From contig CANCRX010000010.1 of the NCBI GenBank assembly GCA_947380655.1, positions 1 through 64,000 of the forward strand: DNA of 64,000 bases, in the 5' to 3' direction. This DNA is from Alcaligenaceae bacterium (GTDB lineage Bacteria > Pseudomonadota > Gammaproteobacteria > Burkholderiales > Burkholderiaceae_B). Of this stretch, positions 8,217 through 17,160 are shown piece after piece; the stretch's first letter is position 1; each line of letters starts with the position of its first letter. A model generated the notes under the pieces. It was given only the letters and a program-made list of their open reading frames with translations, was not told the DNA's origin and made no database searches. The position numbers and the translations under genes were made by a program.

Positions 8217-8834
8217 ATGCAAGCATCGCAAAGTTTTAAAGTTCAACCCGGACCGTACACGCTGACGGGCTATGGCGTTCGGCTGGAGCCACTTACCCTG
8301 GCGCACACCGACGCATTGGCTATCGCCGCGCGTGATGGCGAGCTCTGGAATCTACGGGTCACTTCAGTACCCGAACCCGACCAGACTTCCGCCTATATCC
8401 AGACAGCGCTCGATGGTCAGGCCGCAGGTCATCGCGTGCCTTTTGTTGTGCTCGAAGAAGCGACTGGCAAAGTGATTGGCTGCACCAGTTATCACGACAT
8501 TCTTGCTCCCGTTGCACGTCTGGAGATCGGCTTTACCTGGTACGCAAAAAGTTATCAGCGCACGCACGTCAACACAGCCTGCAAACTGATGTTGCTCAAA
8601 CACGCGTTTGAAACATTGGGCGCTGGCGTGGTGGGTTGGCGAACTGACAACTTCAATCTCGCGTCACGGCGTGCAATTGAACGGCTTGGCGCAAAACTAG
8701 ACGGCATCATCCGCCATCATGCTTTGCGTCGAGATGGCACCGTGCGCGATACCGTAATGTATAGCGTCATCGCAGGCGACTGGCCTGAGATCCAAGCTCA
8801 CCTGCTCTCCCAACTCAAACACCATGCTGCTTGA
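8217..8834 (+). CDS. GNAT family N-acetyltransferase (RimJ/RimL-like)
   Basis: A 205-residue acetyltransferase of the type that uses acetyl-CoA to modify amino groups. The core resembles the RimL/YdaF subgroup: LEPLTLAHTDALAIAA at the N-terminus, then EIGFTWYAKSYQRTHVN and the helix WRTDNFNLASRRAIERLGAK near the C-terminus. The substrate is unknown. It lies between the MoxR and VWA genes and its end overlaps the VWA start by 11 bases, so it is likely part of the same transcript. Its position suggests it may act on the same target as the MoxR/VWA pair, which is inference. Confidence 0.85.
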   Translation: MQASQSFKVQPGPYTLTGYGVRLEPLTLAHTDALAIAARDGELWNLRVTSVPEPDQTSAYIQTALDGQAAGHRVPFVVLEEATGKVIGCTSYHDILAPVARLEIGFTWYAKSYQRTHVNTACKLMLLKHAFETLGAGVVGWRTDNFNLASRRAIERLGAKLDGIIRHHALRRDGTVRDTVMYSVIAGDWPEIQAHLLSQLKHHAA

Positions 8835-9996
8835 TTTCTTTTATCACCTACGCACGCAAAAGCTTCAGGTCTCCGTTAAGGAATACCTGACACTGCTCGA
8901 GGCACTGTCCTCACCGCTGATGCCGCCAACGCTTGAAGACTTTTACTTTCTGGCGCGCACCACGCTGGTGAAAGACGAAACACTGTTCGATCGCTTTGAC
9001 CGTGCCTTTGCGACCTACTACCGCAGCCTCGAGCAAAAATTGCCCGCAGGTAAAAAAATACCGCTCGAATGGCTCATTAAAGAGCTCGAAAAAAATCTGA
9101 CTCCTGAACAAAAAGCCGAACTTGAAAAACACGGTTGGGACAAGCTCATGGAGATGTTCAAAGAGCGTCAGGAAGAGCAAAAAGAACGTCACGAAGGCGG
9201 CAGCAAATGGATTGGCACCGGCGGGACTTCGCCTTTTGGCAATGGCGGTTATCACCCGGAGGGCGTAAGGGTAGGTGGTGTATCAGGTGGCAATCGTACT
9301 GCCGTCAAAGTCTGGGACGAGCGTCAGTTTCGTGACTATGACGACTCCATAGAATTAGGGACGCGCAACTTCAAAGTTGCACTGCGGCGCTTACGCCGCT
9401 TCGCGCGCGAGGGTGCGGATTTTGAACTTGATCTGGATGACACGATTGCAAGTACTGCGCGCAATGCCGGCTATCTCGATATCAAACTGGTGCCTGAGCG
9501 TCACAACAACGTCAAAGTACTGATGTTGCTGGATGTCGGTGGCAGTATGGATGACCACATTGCGCGTGTCGAAGAACTTTTTTCCGCCGCCAGCAGCGAG
9601 TTTCGTAACCTCGAGGTCTATTATTTTCACAACTGCCCTTACGAGCACTTATGGAAGTCGAATCGCCGCAGACAAATGGAGCGGTTTGAAACCTGGGACG
9701 TCTTACGTAAATTCAATGCGGACTGGCGACTGATTTTTGTTGGGGACGCCACCATGAGTCCTTACGAAATTCTCCAGCCTGGCGGGTCGGTCGAGCATTA
9801 CAACAAAGAGTCTGGCGCAGACTGGTTACAGCGTATGGTGACCACCTGGCCAAAAGCGGTATGGCTCAACCCTGAGCCTCAGGCCTCCTGGCAATATCGC
9901 CAATCGATCGGTCTGATTCGGAACATTATCCAAGACAAAATGTTCCCAGTGACCGTCTCCGGCATCGAACAAGCCATGCGATTGCTGTCAAAGTGA
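8824..9996 (+). CDS. VWA domain protein (CoxE-like), MoxR partner
   Basis: A 390-residue cytosolic protein. It has a helical N-terminal region (1-115), a Gly-rich linker (about 125-160), and a C-terminal von Willebrand A domain from about 230. The metal-site motif reads DVGGS (237-241), with Gly where the canonical DxSxS has its first Ser. The MoxR ATPase two genes upstream is the expected partner. The target complex of this pair is not known. The start overlaps the acetyltransferase stop. A strong terminator follows. Confidence 0.88.
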   Translation: MLLDFFYHLRTQKLQVSVKEYLTLLEALSSPLMPPTLEDFYFLARTTLVKDETLFDRFDRAFATYYRSLEQKLPAGKKIPLEWLIKELEKNLTPEQKAELEKHGWDKLMEMFKERQEEQKERHEGGSKWIGTGGTSPFGNGGYHPEGVRVGGVSGGNRTAVKVWDERQFRDYDDSIELGTRNFKVALRRLRRFAREGADFELDLDDTIASTARNAGYLDIKLVPERHNNVKVLMLLDVGGSMDDHIARVEELFSAASSEFRNLEVYYFHNCPYEHLWKSNRRRQMERFETWDVLRKFNADWRLIFVGDATMSPYEILQPGGSVEHYNKESGADWLQRMVTTWPKAVWLNPEPQASWQYRQSIGLIRNIIQDKMFPVTVSGIEQAMRLLSK

Positions 9997-10005
9997 ACCA
10001 ATCCG

Positions 10006-10040
10006 CTCGAACCTGCTCCAACAGGTTCGAGTCTATTTTT
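10006..10040 (+). terminator. Rho-independent terminator after the VWA gene
   Basis: A perfect 10-bp stem, CTCGAACCTG (10006-10015) and CAGGTTCGAG (10022-10031), with loop CTCCAA, followed by TCTATTTTT. Confidence 0.93.
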
Positions 10041-10048
10041 CATACTGG

Positions 10049-12808
10049 ATGTTTCCTATGCATTTTCTGACTGATGCCGTTAAACGCGGCCTGCTGGGTG
10101 CGACCCTTTTCTTGGCTTTTACGCAGGGATGGGCGCTGACCTTACCTGCAGGTATAAACGAAGTCACCTCAGTGGAAGGCATCACGGAGTACCGGATTCA
10201 GAGTAATGGTCTGCGTATCCTGCTCGCCCCTGACGATTCCAAGCCCACCACAACGGTCAATATGACTTATCTAGTCGGTTCACGCCACGAAAACTATGGT
10301 GAAACTGGCATGGCGCACTTGCTCGAACACATGCTGTTCAAAGGCACACCAAAGTATCCGAATGCGTTAGGAGAATTTTCCAAGCGTGGCCTGCAAGCCA
10401 ACGGCTCGACCTCGACCGATCGCACCAACTATTACGCAAGTTTTGCGGCAAACCCCGACACACTTGCCTGGTACCTGAACTGGCAAGCGGACGCCATGAT
10501 CCACTCCACCATCTCACGCCAGGATCTAGACACCGAGATGACCGTGGTGCGCAACGAAATGGAAAGTGGGGAAAACAACCCTTTTCAGATGCTCTGGCAA
10601 AAAATGCTCGGCGTCGCCTTCCAATGGCATAACTATGGCAAAACACCCATTGGCGCGCGTTCCGATGTTGAAAATGTCGATATCGCGCAACTACAAGCTT
10701 TTTATCGCGTGCACTATCAGCCTGACAACGCAGTCTTGATCGTGACCGGAAAATTTGATCCTGAGACCACACTCAAAACGATCGATGAGGCCTTTGCGGC
10801 GATCCCTAAACCCACCCGCAAACTCCCCCCCGAGTACACCGTCGAGCCCGTTCAGGACGGTGAGCGAGGCATTACCTTACGGCGCAATGGTGGTGCTCCG
10901 TTAGTGGCGGCAATGTATCACGTGCCACCGGCAGCGCATAAAGATTTCGCAGCACTGGATCTGGCAAGCATGATGATGGCCGACACGCCATCGGGACGCT
11001 TATATAAAGCGCTGGTACCAACCAAGCAGGCTACCAGCGTGTTGGGCTTTACGATGGACGAATACGCTCCAGGGATTGTCATGTTTGGCGCTACGCTTGA
11101 GCACGGCATGGACCCGAAACGCTCACTTGCAACACTCACAACCACCCTTGAATCCATCGCTAAAAAACCCTTCACAAAAGAAGAGCTTGAGCGCGTGCGC
11201 AACCAGTGGATGACGAGCTGGGAACAGGTTTTCAGCGATGCGCAAAAAATCAGCAGCGCACTGTCAGAGTATGTAGCCATCGGTGACTGGCGTATGGTAT
11301 TTGTCGCGCGCGACCGAATCAAAGCGGTCACGCTTGCCGAGACCCAACGCGTCGCAAATGAGTATCTGACCGCGTCAAATCGTACAGAAGGACAATACAT
11401 CCCAACCGACAAACCTGTGCGCGCGCCAGCCGCACTGATTCCAGATCTGACAAAAGATCTGGCAGATTACAAGGGCGCAGCCGCTGCCAAGCAGACGGCT
11501 GCATTTGATCCCACACCTGAGAATATCGATGCGCGGACTACACTCAAAGTATTAAAACTTGCCAATGGTCCCGTGAAATTAGCGCTGCTTGCGAAAGAAG
11601 CGCGTGGCGACCGTGTGCGCGTCACCATAGATATACAGTCGGGTAATGCAGAGCTGATGAAAGGTCAGCGCATGATCTCCACCATCGCGGCGGATCTGCT
11701 GCTGCGCGGCACCGACAAACTCAAGCGCGAACAAATCAGCGACAAGATTGACGCGTTGAAGGGCGAAGTCTCTGTCTCAGGTTCAGGTACACAACTTGCG
11801 ATCAATCTGAGTTCGACGCGTGAAAATATTGATGCGCTCGTGTCGTTTGTTCTGGAGGTTGCGAATCAGGCCACCTACCCTCAGGAACAAATCGATGAAG
11901 CCACCAACAAATTAATCGCCTCTATCAGGAGTTCAAAAACAGAACCCACTGCGATCGCTTCACGTATGCTGAGTCGACTCAATAACCCGTGGCCCAAAGA
12001 CGATATACGCTACGCGCCAAGCTTTGACGAATCGATTGCTGCCGTGCAAGCTACCAAACGTGCGGATCTGCAGAACTTTCATCGTAAATTTCACGGTACT
12101 GGCGATATCGCCGTCTCTGCGGTCGGAGACTTTGATCCCGTTAAATTCGAAGCAACACTGACAAAAAGCCTCAGCACCTGGAAACCCGCTGCTGCCTATA
12201 CCCGCGTACCCGATCCGTATCGTGTGGTCAAACCCGAACAATTGCAGGCACTGACTCCTGACAAAGCGAATGCCTTTTATATCGCCAAACTTGGGATAGA
12301 TCTTCAGGATACCAATCCGGACTTCCCTGCTCTGACGCTGGCTAACTTTCTGCTCGGCTCATCCGAGACCTCCAGACTCTGGATGCGCGTGCGCGAAAAG
12401 GAAGGTCTTTCCTATAACGTGCGCAGCAGCCTCAGTGTTTCAGCTTATGAACCGAATGCCAGCTGGTCGGTCTATGCAATTTTCGCTCCTGAAAATCGCC
12501 AGCGTGTTGAAAGCGCGATCAACGAAGAACTCGCCCGCGCAGTCCAAGACGGCTTCACCGAAGCCGAAATCAAGGACGGTATCAACGCACTCTTGAATTT
12601 ACGCAAACTTTCACTCGCGCAGGATGCCACGCTTGCGACCACCTGGAGTGCTTATCTGGATCGCAAACGAACGTTTGCCTGGGCCGCAGAGATCAACAGC
12701 AAGATTGCAGCTCTGACACCAGAACAAGTTCATGCAGCCTTGCGTAAATACTTGAAACCTGCTGAGTTCAGCAGCGTGGCAGCCGGTGATTTTGAAAAGA
12801 AAAAATAA
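10049..12808 (+). CDS. M16 family zinc metalloprotease, two-domain
   Basis: A 919-residue pitrilysin/insulinase-type peptidase with an N-terminal export signal ending near TQGWA. The inverted zinc motif HLLEH sits at residues 90-94, and the third ligand lies in the Glu-rich EMTVVRNEMESGENNP segment about 76 residues on. The second half (from about 490) repeats the M16 fold without the zinc motif, as is usual for the single-chain form. It is probably periplasmic and degrades peptides. The ATG at 10049 or the one at 10058 could be used; neither has a clear ribosome-binding site. It is monocistronic between two terminators. Confidence 0.92.
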   Translation: MFPMHFLTDAVKRGLLGATLFLAFTQGWALTLPAGINEVTSVEGITEYRIQSNGLRILLAPDDSKPTTTVNMTYLVGSRHENYGETGMAHLLEHMLFKGTPKYPNALGEFSKRGLQANGSTSTDRTNYYASFAANPDTLAWYLNWQADAMIHSTISRQDLDTEMTVVRNEMESGENNPFQMLWQKMLGVAFQWHNYGKTPIGARSDVENVDIAQLQAFYRVHYQPDNAVLIVTGKFDPETTLKTIDEAFAAIPKPTRKLPPEYTVEPVQDGERGITLRRNGGAPLVAAMYHVPPAAHKDFAALDLASMMMADTPSGRLYKALVPTKQATSVLGFTMDEYAPGIVMFGATLEHGMDPKRSLATLTTTLESIAKKPFTKEELERVRNQWMTSWEQVFSDAQKISSALSEYVAIGDWRMVFVARDRIKAVTLAETQRVANEYLTASNRTEGQYIPTDKPVRAPAALIPDLTKDLADYKGAAAAKQTAAFDPTPENIDARTTLKVLKLANGPVKLALLAKEARGDRVRVTIDIQSGNAELMKGQRMISTIAADLLLRGTDKLKREQISDKIDALKGEVSVSGSGTQLAINLSSTRENIDALVSFVLEVANQATYPQEQIDEATNKLIASIRSSKTEPTAIASRMLSRLNNPWPKDDIRYAPSFDESIAAVQATKRADLQNFHRKFHGTGDIAVSAVGDFDPVKFEATLTKSLSTWKPAAAYTRVPDPYRVVKPEQLQALTPDKANAFYIAKLGIDLQDTNPDFPALTLANFLLGSSETSRLWMRVREKEGLSYNVRSSLSVSAYEPNASWSVYAIFAPENRQRVESAINEELARAVQDGFTEAEIKDGINALLNLRKLSLAQDATLATTWSAYLDRKRTFAWAAEINSKIAALTPEQVHAALRKYLKPAEFSSVAAGDFEKKK

Positions 12809-12845
12809 CTCGTTTTACTGACTTAGTAAAAACCTGACTTGATCC

Positions 12846-12870
12846 ACACCCTGAGAAATCAGGGTGTTTT
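12846..12870 (+). terminator. Rho-independent terminator after the M16 peptidase
   Basis: Stem ACACCCTGA (12846-12854), loop GAAA, stem TCAGGGTGT (12859-12867), then T residues. It lies inside the 5' extension of the next ORF, which argues for the downstream start of that gene. Confidence 0.9.
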
Positions 12871-12961
12871 CATTTATAGCTTTGATTTTTTGACTGAAGG
12901 CTTTATAAACCCATTAGAAAGAATTCGTTTTAGTCCTATTTTTTACTCAGGAAAGCCAGAA

Positions 12962-13735
12962 ATGAAAAAAGTCATTGCCTTCTCAATAGCTGTTCTTGGT
13001 GTCCTGGCAAGTGCCAGCTCGTTTGCACAGTCCGCCTCGCGACTCGACGAAGTGATGAAGTCTGGCAAATTACGCGTCTGTTCGCCAGGCGACTACAAAC
13101 CTTTCTCGCTAGCAAAACCAGATGGCACCTTTGAAGGGATTGATATCGACTTGATCCAGTCCGCAGCAAAAGCACTCGGTGTACAAGTTGAAATGGTCAA
13201 AACAAGCTGGCCCAAATTACTCGATGACTTTACCGAAAAATGTGATGTTGCCGTAGGCGGAATTTCCACCTCTACGGACCGCGCCAAGCGCGTCGGCTTC
13301 ATGACTGCCTACATGGTCAATGGCAAAGCACCCATCGCCCTGTGCACCAATGCTAAAAAATTCCAGACTGTGGCGGATATCAATAAGCCTACAGTCAGAG
13401 TGATTACCAACCCTGGCGGCAGCAACGAAAAATTCGTTCGCGCCAATCTACCCGATGCACAGGTCACCGTTTATAACGATAACGTCACGATTTTCGATGA
13501 GATCGTTAAAGGCAATGCCGACGTGATGATTTCGGAGTCCGTCGAAACAATCGTGCAATCCAAAGCAAAGCCTACGCTATGCGCAATCAATCCAGACAAA
13601 CCTTTGCAGTATGGTGAGATGACTTATCTTCTGCCACGCGGCGATCTGCCAATGAAAGCCTGGTTTGATACCTGGATTCACTTAAACAAAGCGTCCGGCG
13701 AATATACAAAAACCGTTGATAAGTGGTTGAAATAG
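12962..13735 (+). CDS. pheC: Periplasmic cyclohexadienyl dehydratase-like protein
   Basis: A 257-residue secreted protein with the fold of amino-acid-binding ABC receptors (signal peptide 1-22). Its sequence tracks PheC, the Pseudomonas periplasmic arogenate/prephenate dehydratase: GDYKPFS, TSWPKLLDDF, GKAPIALC, NPGGSNEKFVRANL and DNVTIFDEIV follow it closely. The residues matching the catalytic Lys and Glu of that enzyme appear to be K122 and E195. No ABC permease or ATPase gene is adjacent, which favours an enzyme over a transporter receptor. AGGAAAG precedes the ATG at 12962. A solute-binding role remains possible. Confidence 0.68.
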   Translation: MKKVIAFSIAVLGVLASASSFAQSASRLDEVMKSGKLRVCSPGDYKPFSLAKPDGTFEGIDIDLIQSAAKALGVQVEMVKTSWPKLLDDFTEKCDVAVGGISTSTDRAKRVGFMTAYMVNGKAPIALCTNAKKFQTVADINKPTVRVITNPGGSNEKFVRANLPDAQVTVYNDNVTIFDEIVKGNADVMISESVETIVQSKAKPTLCAINPDKPLQYGEMTYLLPRGDLPMKAWFDTWIHLNKASGEYTKTVDKWLK

Positions 13736-13780
13736 ACCTTAGGGCGCGCGTGTTTACCGACTGAGCGTACTCAAAATAAA

Positions 13781-13811
13781 AACGGCTGCGAAAAAAATCG
13801 CAGCCGTTTTT
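13781..13811. terminator. Bidirectional terminator between pheC and dnaJ
   Basis: An 11-bp stem, AACGGCTGCGA (13781-13791) and TCGCAGCCGTT (13798-13808), with an A6 loop, flanked by A-rich and T-rich tracts. It can serve both convergent genes. Confidence 0.93.
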
Positions 13812-13850
13812 ATCTTAGTGGCACTCACTTTTCTAAGACTGATTCACGCA

Positions 13851-14972
13851 TCAAGAGAAAAACTCTTTCACACGATCAGTCCAGGACTTGCTTTGTGGTG
13901 AATGACGTTCACCGCCATCGCTTAGCGAAGCCTCAAACTGACGCAAGATCGTCTTTTGCTCTTCGCTCAGACGCACAGGTGTCTCGACCACAACGTGGCA
14001 ATACAGGTCGCCTGGATATGCAGCACGCACCCCCTTAATACCCTTGCCCCGCAAGCGGAAAGTTTTACCCGACTGCGTACCATCCGGAATGGTGATTTCC
14101 GCTTTACCATTGAGCGTAGGCACCTGAATGTCGCCACCTAGCGCTGCGGTCGTAAAAGGAATAGTCAATTCGCAGTGCAAGTCGTCATTGTCACGCTGAA
14201 AGATCTTGTGTTCTTTAATGCTGATCTCAACGAACAGATCGCCTGAAGGACCACCATTGATGCCTGGCTCGCCATTGCCTGACGAACGAATCCGCATACC
14301 ATCGTCGATTCCCGCAGGAATCTTGACCTGCAGCGTTTTGTTACGGCGCGTGCGTCCTACACCATCACACGAGACGCAAGGATCGGTGATCTCTTTGCCG
14401 TTACCGTGGCAAGTTGGACATGTCTGCTGCACACTGAAAAAGCCTTGCTGCATACGCACGGCGCCTGCACCACCGCAGGTGCGGCAGGTTTTAGGAGATG
14501 TGCCAGGTTTAGACCCGCTGCCTTTACAGATTTCGCAATTTTCCCAGCTAGGCACGCGGATCTCGGTATCAAAACCGTTTGCTGCCTGCTCGAGGGTAAT
14601 TTCCATACCGTATTTGAGATCAGCGCCACGATAGACCTGCGGCCCACCGCCACCACCACGACGCTGACCACCAAAGATCTCACCAAAAATATCGCCAAAA
14701 TTGTCACCGAAACCACCGCCACCACCCATACCTGCGGCATTTGGATCAACGCCTGCGTGTCCGTAGCGATCGTACGCCGAGCGTTTGTTTTCATCCGACA
14801 GAATTTCATAGGCCTCTTTGGCCTGTTTAAATTTTTCTTCGGCTTCCTTACTGTCCGGATTACGATCCGGATGGTATTTCATCGCTAGTTTTCGGTAGGC
14901 CTTTTTTAACTCGTCATCGGACGCGTTTTTGGCGACACCAAGGATTTCATAAAAGTCGCGTTTTGTTGCCAT
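13851..14972 (-). CDS. dnaJ: Chaperone protein DnaJ
   Basis: A 373-residue Hsp40 co-chaperone that delivers substrates to DnaK and stimulates its ATPase. In order: J domain with HPD (34-36), a Gly/Phe-rich linker, four zinc repeats (CEICKGSG, CRTCGGAG, CPTCHGNG, CVSCDGVG) and the C-terminal substrate domains. The frame extends 5 codons further to a TTG, but the ATG at 14972 (MATKRDFYEIL) is the standard start. It is the last gene of the grpE-dnaK-dnaJ group, after a terminator-like hairpin behind dnaK. Confidence 0.97.
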   Translation of the reverse strand: MATKRDFYEILGVAKNASDDELKKAYRKLAMKYHPDRNPDSKEAEEKFKQAKEAYEILSDENKRSAYDRYGHAGVDPNAAGMGGGGGFGDNFGDIFGEIFGGQRRGGGGGPQVYRGADLKYGMEITLEQAANGFDTEIRVPSWENCEICKGSGSKPGTSPKTCRTCGGAGAVRMQQGFFSVQQTCPTCHGNGKEITDPCVSCDGVGRTRRNKTLQVKIPAGIDDGMRIRSSGNGEPGINGGPSGDLFVEISIKEHKIFQRDNDDLHCELTIPFTTAALGGDIQVPTLNGKAEITIPDGTQSGKTFRLRGKGIKGVRAAYPGDLYCHVVVETPVRLSEEQKTILRQFEASLSDGGERHSPQSKSWTDRVKEFFS

Positions 14973-14997
14973 GGTCTTAAGGCTCAATAATTAGGAC

Positions 14998-15036
14998 AAA
15001 AAAACTCGCCCGGATGCTCAGAAAGAGCCCCGGGCG
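14998..15036 (-). terminator. Terminator between dnaK and dnaJ
   Basis: On the minus strand CGCCCGG (complement of 15030-15036) pairs with CCGGGCG (complement of 15007-15013), followed by AGTTTTTTT. It may attenuate read-through into dnaJ so that DnaK is made in excess. Confidence 0.8.
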
Positions 15037-15058
15037 GGTCAGCATCAAACTAAACGCT

Positions 15059-17011
15059 TCACTTGCCGTCGCGCTTGACTTCTTTAAAGTCAGCATCGAC
15101 AACATTGTCGTCCGCTGGCTTGGCGCCTGCACCGGCCTGACCCGATGCATCACCTGCGGCACCCGCTGCGGCTGCCTGAGCGGCTTGTGCATCGGCGTAC
15201 ATTTTCTCACCAAGCTTCTGTGAAGCGGTTGAAAGCGCCTCAACCTTGGCATCGATCTCAGCCTTATCCGCATTGTTTTTCAATGCTTCCTCGACCGCGG
15301 TGATCGCAGCTTCGATTGAAGTCTTTTCTGACTCTTCGAGCTTTTCTGCATACTCAGTCATCGACTTACGTGTCGCGTGAACCAGGCCATCTGCACTGTT
15401 ACGTGCCAGGGCCAACTCAGCTAAACGGTGATCTTCCTCTGCATTGGCTTCAGCGTCTTTCACCATCCGTTGAATTTCTTCTTCGGTCAAACCTGAGTTG
15501 GCCTTAATGGTGATCTTGTTCTCTTTACCCGTACCTTTGTCTTTCGCAGAAACGTGCACGATACCGTTGGCATCAATGTCGAAGGTAACTTCAATCTGTG
15601 GTGTGCCACGTGCTGCAGGTGGAATACCCTCGAGATTAAATTCGCCCAGCGTCTTGTTACCTGCAGCGATTTCGCGCTCGCCCTGGAACACCTTGATCGT
15701 CACGGCTGGCTGATTATCATCAGCTGTCGAGAATACCTGCGAGTGGCGGGTAGGGATCGTGGTGTTCTTGGTAATCATCTTGGTCATGACACCGCCCAGC
15801 GTTTCGATGCCGAGTGACAAGGGTGTCACATCCAGCAGCAAGACATCTTTGCGATCGCCCGACAAGACCGAACCTTGAATCGCAGCGCCGGCGGCAACTG
15901 CTTCGTCAGGGTTGACGTCTTTACGTGGCTCACGACCAAACAACTCTTTAACTTTTTCCTGCACCTTAGGCATACGGGTCATACCACCGACCAGGATGAC
16001 GTCATCAATTTCGCTGACTTTTACGCCTGCGTCCTTGATCGCCATTTTGCATGGATCCATGGTGCGAGCGATCAGCTCTTCAACCAGTGACTCAAGCTTG
16101 GCACGTGTCATCTTGATGTTCAGGTGTTTAGGGCCTGAGGCATCAGCGGTGATGTAGGGCAAGTTGATTTCAGTCTGTTGGGCTGAGGACAACTCGATCT
16201 TTGCTTTTTCTGCGGCTTCTTTCAGACGCTGCAGAGCCAGCACGTCTTTGGACAGATCAACACCCTGGTCTTTCTTGAACTCGGCGATTACATATTCAAT
16301 TATGCGCTGGTCGAAGTCCTCACCACCCAGGAAGGTGTCACCGTTGGTTGACAGCACTTCGAATTGCTTCTCGCCATCGACGTCAGCGATTTCGATAATA
16401 GAAATATCGAACGTACCGCCACCCAAGTCGAACACGGCGATCTTGCGATCACCCTTTTCGCTCTTGTCCATACCGAACGCCAGTGCAGCTGCGGTTGGCT
16501 CGTTGATGATGCGCTTAACATCCAGACCAGCAATGCGGCCTGCGTCTTTAGTTGCCTGACGCTGACTGTCGTTAAAGTAAGCAGGAACCGTAATCACGGC
16601 TTCGGTGACTTCTTCGCCAAGGAAATCCTCAGCAGTCTTTTTCATTTTGCGCAGAACGTCCGCTGCGACCTGTGAAGGTGCGAGCTTTTTGTTCTGAGCC
16701 TCAACCCATGCATCGCCATTATCAGCTTTGATAATTTTGTAAGGCATGAGGTGAATGTCTTTCTGGACAGCATCTTCGCTGAATTTGCGGCCGATCAGAC
16801 GCTTAACAGCGTAAAGCGTATTGGTTGGATTGGTGACCGCCTGACGTTTCGCAGGTGCGCCGACCAGCGACTCGCCGTCATCCATGTAAGCGACGATTGA
16901 AGGCGTCGTGCGACCACCCTCTGCGTTTTCAAGAATTTTGACCTGGCCGCCATCCATCACTGCGACGCAGCTGTTGGTGGTTCCAAGGTCGATACCGATA
17001 ATCTTGCTCAT
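15059..17011 (-). CDS. dnaK: Molecular chaperone DnaK (Hsp70)
   Basis: A 650-residue ATP-driven chaperone. The N-terminal ATPase begins MSKIIGIDLGTTNSC and carries the signature segments IFDLGGGTFD-like (VFDLGGGTFDISI) and VILVGGMTRMPKVQ. The linker with DVTPLSLGIETLGG, the substrate domain and the Ala/Gly-rich C-terminal lid ending DADFKEVK follow. The ATG at 17011 is preceded by AAGGTAAT; a TTG six codons upstream is open but not needed. It is driven by its own sigma-32-type promoter (17064-17091) as well as possible read-through from grpE. Confidence 0.98.
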   Translation of the reverse strand: MSKIIGIDLGTTNSCVAVMDGGQVKILENAEGGRTTPSIVAYMDDGESLVGAPAKRQAVTNPTNTLYAVKRLIGRKFSEDAVQKDIHLMPYKIIKADNGDAWVEAQNKKLAPSQVAADVLRKMKKTAEDFLGEEVTEAVITVPAYFNDSQRQATKDAGRIAGLDVKRIINEPTAAALAFGMDKSEKGDRKIAVFDLGGGTFDISIIEIADVDGEKQFEVLSTNGDTFLGGEDFDQRIIEYVIAEFKKDQGVDLSKDVLALQRLKEAAEKAKIELSSAQQTEINLPYITADASGPKHLNIKMTRAKLESLVEELIARTMDPCKMAIKDAGVKVSEIDDVILVGGMTRMPKVQEKVKELFGREPRKDVNPDEAVAAGAAIQGSVLSGDRKDVLLLDVTPLSLGIETLGGVMTKMITKNTTIPTRHSQVFSTADDNQPAVTIKVFQGEREIAAGNKTLGEFNLEGIPPAARGTPQIEVTFDIDANGIVHVSAKDKGTGKENKITIKANSGLTEEEIQRMVKDAEANAEEDHRLAELALARNSADGLVHATRKSMTEYAEKLEESEKTSIEAAITAVEEALKNNADKAEIDAKVEALSTASQKLGEKMYADAQAAQAAAAGAAGDASGQAGAGAKPADDNVVDADFKEVKRDGK

Positions 17012-17063
17012 GTTTATTACCTTTTTCAAATTCAGAATTGGGTGAAATACTTGTATGGGTAGT

Positions 17064-17091
17064 ATCTGGGGTGCTTTTTCGCTATTTCAAG
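17064..17091 (-). promoter_or_regulatory. Sigma-32 (heat shock) promoter of dnaK
   Basis: Reading the minus strand, CTTGAAA (complement of 17085-17091) is followed after 13 bases by CCCCAGAT (complement of 17064-17071). This is nearly the RpoH consensus CTTGAAA-N11-16-CCCCATNT. It lies about 50 bases ahead of the dnaK start. Confidence 0.85.
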
Positions 17092-17160
17092 CCTGAAAAC
17101 TGTGTTTTTGACCTGAAAACCATCAAAAAACACCCTTTTTATGAAAAAGCCGTCAAACGT

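Noticed and set aside
12839..12961. Longer start for the pheC-like gene
   Set aside because: The extension contains the terminator of the upstream peptidase gene, and AGGAAAG marks the ATG at 12962, which is followed directly by a signal peptide.
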